In this document: positions 5,903 through 9,216 of the stretch, piece by piece
Position numbering within the stretch: the stretch's first letter is position 1
How the letters are laid out: every line of letters starts with the position of its first letter
Origin: an uncultured Lachnospiraceae bacterium
Lineage (GTDB): Bacteria > Bacillota > Clostridia > Lachnospirales > Lachnospiraceae
Assembly: GCA_902782815.1 (NCBI GenBank)
Contig: CACZOS010000036.1
Span: 1-9,216 of the forward strand
Reading direction: 5' to 3'
DNA: 9,216 nt
Notes under the pieces: model-generated
The model's database searches: none
What the model was told of the DNA's origin: nothing
What the model saw: the letters and a program-made list of their open reading frames with translations, nothing else
Program-made: the position numbers and the translations under genes

Positions 5903-6829
5903 TTATTTCAGGAAGCCGTTGATGATCTGTTCCTCCGCCTCCTGCTCTGTAAGGCCCAGCGTCATCAGTTTGATCAGCTGGTCCCCGGCAATTTTTCCGA
6001 TGGCGGCTTCGTGGACAAGAGCTGCATCCACATCATTGGCCTCCAGACCGGGTACGGCAAGGATCCTTCCCCTGTCCATGATGATGGAGTCACATTCGGT
6101 ATGACCGGAACAAGGGGCGTTGCCGTTTAAGACCGCGTCAAATTTCTGGTAGGAATCATCTCTGGCCACTGACCGGGAAACCACATCGGCAGTGGCTCCT
6201 TCCCCGTTCAGGTTTACCACATATTTGCTTATGGCCCGCTGTGAACCATGAGTCATCAGACGCTCACGGACAGTAAGTTTTGCTCCCGCTGCCAGTTCTG
6301 CCGTGGTGATACGGTCGGTATCATCCACTCCTTTGATCTGTACCATCTCCAGTTCGGCGACACTTCCCTCTTCCAGATACAGTTCTGTCCCGGGATTCAG
6401 AATACGTTTTCCCGCACCGTCGCCGGACCCATAGTGTTTTTCAACATATTTAATTCTGGCATTCTTCCCCACAAAGAAACGATGGATGCCGTCATGCTCG
6501 GAGTCCTGGGGACCGCAATTGTCGATACCGCAGCCGGCCACGATAAACACATCCGAGTCTTCGCCGATATAGAAGTCATTATAAACCACTTCCTTCAGGC
6601 CTGTTTTTGTCATGACCACCGGGATGTGGACGCTCTCATTTTTTGTGCCGGGTTTGATCCTGATCTCAAGACCGTCTCCGCCTTCCCGGGGAATGATCTC
6701 TATATTTGCTGTGGAGGCTCTTCCCGCGGACTGGCTGTTGGAACGGATATTGAATGCGCCTTCCGGTACAGAATGAAGTCCTGCCACCTCTGATAACAGT
6801 CTTTTTTGAATCTCATCAAGCTTTAACAT
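5903..6829 (-). CDS. SufB/SufD-like Fe-S scaffold protein, short form (SmsB type)
   Basis: A 308-residue member of the SufB/SufD beta-helix family, well short of SufB (about 470-495) and lacking the long N-terminal region. The C-terminal block is the recognisable core: CSGHTECDSIIMDRGRILAV, then VHEAAIGKIAGDQLIKLM and TLGLTEQEAEEQIINGF. By motif, Cys246 in TECDS corresponds to the essential cysteine of E. coli SufB (Cys405), and Glu274 in HEA to its Glu434; both are retained. With the ATPase next door it forms a two-gene unit like the SmsCB minimal SUF-like system described in archaea and clostridia, which builds Fe-S clusters without SufD, SufS or SufU alongside. The start overlaps the smsC stop by 7 bp, and AAGGAG inside smsC sits 7 nt before the ATG, so the two are coupled. 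The cysteine desulfurase partner is not in the window. Confidence 0.88.
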   Translation of the reverse strand: MLKLDEIQKRLLSEVAGLHSVPEGAFNIRSNSQSAGRASTANIEIIPREGGDGLEIRIKPGTKNESVHIPVVMTKTGLKEVVYNDFYIGEDSDVFIVAGCGIDNCGPQDSEHDGIHRFFVGKNARIKYVEKHYGSGDGAGKRILNPGTELYLEEGSVAELEMVQIKGVDDTDRITTAELAAGAKLTVRERLMTHGSQRAISKYVVNLNGEGATADVVSRSVARDDSYQKFDAVLNGNAPCSGHTECDSIIMDRGRILAVPGLEANDVDAALVHEAAIGKIAGDQLIKLMTLGLTEQEAEEQIINGFLK

Positions 6830-7578
6830 TCCTCTTCTCCTTCTTTCCTTGGCGCGGCCATCTTGCAGGCCGATACCATGGAGGCTGTCCCGATCAGGTC
6901 GGGAAGGACCTCCTCCTTTGCTCCGTGCTCGGTAACCTGGCCGTCTTTCAGGACGATGATTTCATCCGCGATATTCAGGATGCGCTCCTGATGGGATATG
7001 ATCATGATGGAACTGTCCTCGATCCTGTCTCTTATCCCCTCGAAAACTTCGATCAGATTGTTGAAGCTCCAGAGGTCAATGCCGGCCTCCGGTTCATCAA
7101 AGATGGATAAGGAAGATGCCTTGGCCAATACCGTGGCGATCTCGATACGTTTCAGTTCTCCGCCGGACAGGCTGCTGTTCACTTCCCTGTCGATATAGTC
7201 CCTGGCACATAAACCCACAGCGGAAAGATATTCACAGGCTGCGGAAACAGGCATATTTTTTCCTTTAGCCAGACGAAGCAGGTCCAGAACCTGGATTCCC
7301 TTGAACCTGACCGGCTGCTGGAAGGCAAAACCGATACCCAGTCTTGCCCTTTCTGTAATGGATTTATCTGTGATGTCCAGGCCGTTAAAAATGATCTTTC
7401 CGGAATCCGGTTTTTCTATCCCCGCGATCAGTCTGGCCAGTGTGGATTTTCCGCCGCCGTTCGGACCGGTGACCACTACGACCTTTCCGTCGGGGATGGT
7501 CAGGCTGATATCACGTATGATCTCTTTGTTTTTTCCGTCGTCATCGACGCCGAAGGATATATTCTTTAATTCCAGCAT
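6823..7578 (-). CDS. SufC-like ABC ATPase of the minimal Fe-S assembly system (SmsC type)
   Basis: A 251-residue soluble ABC ATPase with no membrane segment. Seen: Walker A GPNGGGKST (residues 38-46), Q-loop FAFQQP near 86-89, the signature LSGGELKR (137-144), Walker B LSIFDEPEAGID (157-168), and the H-loop His196 in SHQ. FDEPEAGID instead of the usual LDEPTSGLD is close to the SufC form and separates it from importers. It would hydrolyse ATP to drive conformational change in the SufB-like partner encoded immediately downstream with a 7-bp overlap. Start: an in-frame TTG at 7584 stands only 4 nt from AAAGGGAG, whereas ATG 7578 is 10 nt away and begins the family's typical MLELKNI; I prefer the ATG. 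The tail is long and charged, ending GEEEC. Confidence 0.9.
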   Translation of the reverse strand: MLELKNISFGVDDDGKNKEIIRDISLTIPDGKVVVVTGPNGGGKSTLARLIAGIEKPDSGKIIFNGLDITDKSITERARLGIGFAFQQPVRFKGIQVLDLLRLAKGKNMPVSAACEYLSAVGLCARDYIDREVNSSLSGGELKRIEIATVLAKASSLSIFDEPEAGIDLWSFNNLIEVFEGIRDRIEDSSIMIISHQERILNIADEIIVLKDGQVTEHGAKEEVLPDLIGTASMVSACKMAAPRKEGEEEC

Positions 7579-7720
7579 AAGCAATATTCTCCCTTTTGAT
7601 AGCTGTTATCTCTTTGAATTCTTCCGTCTGCCTGCCTTTAGTCCGGATCATGCCGCCGGCCTTAAGGACCCGGACACTGCCAAAACCCGGAAGGATAAAG
7701 GGCAGTTGGCGGCACTGCTA

Positions 7721-7749
7721 ATTCTATCACGGATTAACGAAGTCAACAA
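7721..7749 (-). promoter_or_regulatory. candidate promoter of smsCB with a roughly 130-nt leader
   Basis: On the minus strand a TAGAAT -10 (7726-7721) lies 17 bp from TTGTTG (7749-7744). An overlapping TTGACT (7746-7741) is a better -35 sequence but only 14 bp from the -10. The promoter is therefore plausible but not strong. It would leave a GC-rich leader of about 130 nt before the ATPase gene, with GCCGCC and GGCGGC arms that could pair. Confidence 0.4.
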
Positions 7750-7792
7750 TCCCCCAAAAACCACAAAAACTCGAAAATTTTTATTTAATTAC

Positions 7793-7821
7793 TTGACAAA
7801 AGCGGAAGGGATGATTATTAT
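7793..7821 (+). promoter_or_regulatory. strong promoter of the tRNA-Glu gene
   Basis: -35 TTGACA (7793-7798), a 17-bp spacer, and -10 TATTAT (7816-7821), 6/6 and 5/6 matches. It predicts a start near 7828 and a leader of about 50 nt ahead of the tRNA, containing ACGCG/CGCGT arms that could form a small hairpin for processing. It is divergent from the smsCB promoter. Confidence 0.85.
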
Positions 7822-7877
7822 AGACATTGTCAGCGCAGGAGGCGGGACGCGTTGCCCTTTCCGCGTGAATTGAATAT

Positions 7878-7949
7878 GGTCCGTTGGTCAAGCGGTTAAG
7901 ACGCCGCCCTCTCACGGCGGAAACAGGGGTTCGATTCCCCTACGGACTA
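7878..7949 (+). tRNA. tRNA-Glu, anticodon CTC
   Basis: A full cloverleaf of 72 nt can be folded by eye. The acceptor arm pairs GGTCCGT with ACGGACT (7942-7948), with a G-U first pair and discriminator A at 7949. The anticodon stem CCGCC (7904-7908) pairs with GGCGG (7916-7920) around CTCTCAC, placing anticodon CTC at 7911-7913. The T arm is AGGGG-TTCGATT-CCCCT. The 3' CCA is not encoded, so it must be added by nucleotidyltransferase. It reads GAG codons and would be a complement to a TTC tRNA elsewhere. A single-gene unit with its own promoter and terminator. Confidence 0.95.
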
Positions 7950-7957
7950 TTCTGCTT

Positions 7958-7984
7958 AACCGGAGATTTCATCTCCGGTTTTTT
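7958..7984 (+). terminator. rho-independent terminator of tRNA-Glu
   Basis: AACCGGAGAT (7958-7967), a TTC loop, and ATCTCCGGTT (7971-7980) form a perfect 10-bp stem followed by a T run to 7984. It begins 9 bp after the tRNA end. Confidence 0.93.
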
Positions 7985-8071
7985 CATTTTTTCTGATTTC
8001 TTACGGAAATCTTAAAATCATGGATTTTAGGTAAAATGTCATTTTTCATGTTTTATTTTTAATAAGAAAGA

Positions 8072-8080
8072 TGGTAAAAT
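8072..8080 (+). promoter_or_regulatory. candidate extended -10 promoter of the acidic coiled-coil gene
   Basis: TGGTAAAAT has the TGN extension followed by TAAAAT (8075-8080), 5/6 to consensus. The -35 position at 17 bp holds TTTATT, a weak match. The region upstream (7985-8071) is very AT-rich, with small inverted repeats such as TAAAATC-ATG-GATTTTA (8013-8029), and follows a strong terminator, so a promoter must lie hereabouts. Confidence 0.45.
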
Positions 8081-8134
8081 ATGAATCAGGAAATCTATGT
8101 GAGATGGGATTTTTTATCAAAAGGAGGTATATAG

Positions 8135-8644
8135 ATGGGTATTTTTGAAAAGATAAAAAATAATATCACTGAAACAGGGAAATTTGCATCAGAGAAAGCA
8201 AAGATCGCCAAAGAGATTTTTGTGGCCAAAGAGCAGATACGAGCTAAAAAGAAAGAAATCCGCACTTTGACCTACAAGATCGGACAGACCTATCTGGATC
8301 TTCATGGTGAGGATTTTGAGGAGGATTTTGCAGCTTATATCCGCGGTATTGAGGAAGCGAAGGCTGAGATGGAAGTCAAAAAAGGGGAGATTATCAGACT
8401 GAAAGAGCAGGCTAAGTCCAGTGATATAGACGATGACGATCTGGAAGATTTTCTTGATGAGGAAGACCTCTCTGATGATAAGACAGATGAAGTGGAAGAT
8501 GAGGCAGAAGAGGCAGAGGTGACCGCAGAGGAAGCATTTAATGAGGCAGAGGACGCTGCTGATGCTGCTGCAGATGCCATTGCAGAAGAAGAGGAAGCTT
8601 TGGAAGATGCCGTTAAAGAGGCAGAGGAGGATTCTGAAGAGTAG
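8135..8644 (+). CDS. small acidic coiled-coil protein of unknown function
   Basis: A 169-residue soluble protein with no signal peptide or membrane segment. Residues 1-90 look like a helical hairpin or coiled coil: a short amphipathic start (MGIFEKIKNNITETGKFASE), a Lys-rich helix, a conserved-looking TYKIGQTYLDLHGEDFEEDF turn, and a second helix to LKEQAK. From about residue 93 to the end the chain is almost only Asp, Glu and Ala, strongly acidic and probably disordered or helical. The N-terminal half resembles a type of small clostridial protein that usually ends in a zinc ribbon (remembered pattern, not checked); no cysteine pair is present here. The start is secure: AAAAGGAGGT at 8119-8128 lies 6 nt before the ATG. 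It sits alone between terminators. Its role is unknown. Confidence 0.85.
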   Translation: MGIFEKIKNNITETGKFASEKAKIAKEIFVAKEQIRAKKKEIRTLTYKIGQTYLDLHGEDFEEDFAAYIRGIEEAKAEMEVKKGEIIRLKEQAKSSDIDDDDLEDFLDEEDLSDDKTDEVEDEAEEAEVTAEEAFNEAEDAADAAADAIAEEEEALEDAVKEAEEDSEE

Positions 8645-8695
8645 TAAGTGAGTACATGAATTCAATCTCACAGAAATTGATATTAGTATAGGCTG

Positions 8696-8745
8696 AAGGC
8701 TGTTGTGTGAAGGTAGAACCGGATTCACAACAGCCTTATTATTTC
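8696..8745 (+). terminator. hairpin terminator after the acidic coiled-coil gene
   Basis: AAGGCTGTTGTG (8696-8707) and CACAACAGCCTT (8726-8737) form a 12-bp perfect stem with an 18-nt loop. The following tract TTATTATTTCT is only moderately T-rich, so termination may be partial. It ends just before the miaB -35. Confidence 0.7.
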
Positions 8746-8748
8746 TAC

Positions 8749-8777
8749 TTGAAAATTGAGGTGGGTTCACCTATAAT
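8749..8777 (+). promoter_or_regulatory. near-consensus promoter of miaB with an inverted repeat in its spacer
   Basis: -35 TTGAAA (8749-8754), a 17-bp spacer, and -10 TATAAT (8772-8777), 5/6 and 6/6 matches. Between them AGGTG-GGTT-CACCT (8759-8772) is a 5-4-5 inverted repeat touching the -10. A protein bound there would repress, but with such short arms it could be chance. The leader to the miaB ATG is about 65 nt. Confidence 0.8.
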
Positions 8778-8847
8778 AATAAGTTGCGAAACTATGGGAA
8801 CAAGTGCGAATGATAATAAATCACAGAGATAGATTTGGGGAGATAGA

Positions 8848-9216
8848 ATGGAGAATCAAAGAGGATGGAATGATATCCTGGAAAATGCTCCGGAAAAAGA
8901 ACCGGACCGACAGAGATATTTTATTTTTAAATGCCGGGAACTGGTCGAAAGAAAAAAGAGGGAAATCGGGAGAAATCTTACTTTCTATGATCAGACTTTC
9001 GGGTGCCAGATGAACTTTAAGGATTCCGAGAAATTAAATGGGATCCTGGAGGAGATCGGTTATGTGAAGGCTGATTCGGAAGAAGCGGATTTCGTCTATT
9101 ATAATACCTGCACCGTACGGGAAAATGCCAATATTCGTGTTTACGGCAGACTTGGGACACTGAAGAATTACAAGAAGAAAAACCCGGAGATGATCATTGC
9201 CATGTGCGGATGCATG
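8848..9216 (+). CDS. miaB: tRNA-2-methylthio-N6-dimethylallyladenosine synthase, N-terminal part (3' end outside window)
   Basis: The first 123 codons of a methylthiotransferase, open to the window edge. After a lysine- and arginine-rich N-terminal extension of about 45 residues comes the MTTase N-terminal domain: TFYDQTFGCQMNFKDSEKL with Cys53, then YYNTCTVRENANIRVYGRLG with Cys88, and MCGCM with Cys122 (an extra Cys120 precedes it). These three cysteines hold the auxiliary 4Fe-4S cluster. GCQMN and NTCTVRENA are the forms typical of MiaB rather than RimO or MtaB. The enzyme adds a methylthio group to i6A37 in tRNAs reading U-starting codons. The radical-SAM and TRAM domains lie outside. GGGGAG (8837-8842) stands 5 nt before the chosen ATG. 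Its cluster demand makes the nearby smsCB genes relevant, though they are a separate unit. Confidence 0.93.
   Translation, partial: MENQRGWNDILENAPEKEPDRQRYFIFKCRELVERKKREIGRNLTFYDQTFGCQMNFKDSEKLNGILEEIGYVKADSEEADFVYYNTCTVRENANIRVYGRLGTLKNYKKKNPEMIIAMCGCM

Noticed and set aside
7301..7873. 190-codon plus-strand frame opposite smsC and across the intergenic region
   Set aside because: It runs antisense to a clear ABC ATPase and through two divergent promoters, with low-complexity translation and no RBS.
8189..8770. 193-codon minus-strand frame rich in Phe, Leu, Ile and Cys, looking like a membrane protein
   Set aside because: It is the complement of Asp/Glu/Lys-rich codons of the acidic protein and of the terminator. 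The plus-strand gene has a very strong RBS.
8804..9013. 69-codon frame overlapping the miaB start
   Set aside because: Different frame from miaB, no homology features, and only a shadow of the true miaB N-terminus, which starts at 8848 with its own RBS.

Overview
This looks like chromosomal sequence from a low-to-mid GC Firmicute, most likely a gut-type clostridium of the Lachnospiraceae. The support is strong AAAGGAGG-type ribosome binding sites, consensus TTGACA/TATAAT promoters, hairpin plus T-run terminators, a Y-family polymerase paired with YolD, a minimal SufC/SufB-like pair, and a tRNA-Glu without an encoded CCA. The family placement is inferred from protein style, not from a marker gene. 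I see no insertion sequence, CRISPR array, integrase or rRNA.

Layout. Positions 1-333 are the 3' end of a nitroreductase-family gene, separated by a shared hairpin (381-414) from a convergent PfkB/ribokinase-type sugar kinase (474-1397, minus). The divergent intergenic region 1398-1658 is rich in control signals: a minus promoter for the kinase, a 15-bp palindrome, and a plus promoter straddled by two perfect palindromes sharing the core TGACATATGTCA.

That plus promoter drives a compact operon. First is a protein joining a DUF134 helix-turn-helix domain to a NifX/FeMo-co-type domain and a His/Cys-rich tail (1659-2495). It overlaps a Y-family (UmuC/DinB-like) DNA polymerase with a clamp-binding motif (2488-3993), which overlaps a YolD-like gene (3990-4403). 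The fusion carries a good in-frame ribosome binding site before the NifX part, so a free NifX-like protein may also be made. This operon, with its twin operators and its mix of a probable metal or cofactor sensor with an error-prone polymerase, is the most interesting part of the window.

Next is a stand-alone tryptophan synthase beta gene (4529-5773) with no trpA beside it. A perfect 17-bp bidirectional hairpin (5841-5880) separates it from a convergent minus-strand pair: an SufC-like ATPase and a short SufB/SufD-like scaffold protein (6823-7578 and 5903-6829). Together they resemble the minimal SMS (SmsCB) iron-sulfur assembly system. Divergent from that pair lies a single tRNA-Glu(CTC) with its own promoter and terminator. 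A small acidic coiled-coil protein follows (8135-8644). The window ends in the first 123 codons of miaB, a radical-SAM tRNA methylthiotransferase that needs Fe-S clusters, behind a near-consensus promoter.

Functionally, three loci relate to iron-sulfur or metal cofactors (NifX fusion, SmsCB, MiaB), but they are separate transcription units and a joint role is only a suggestion.
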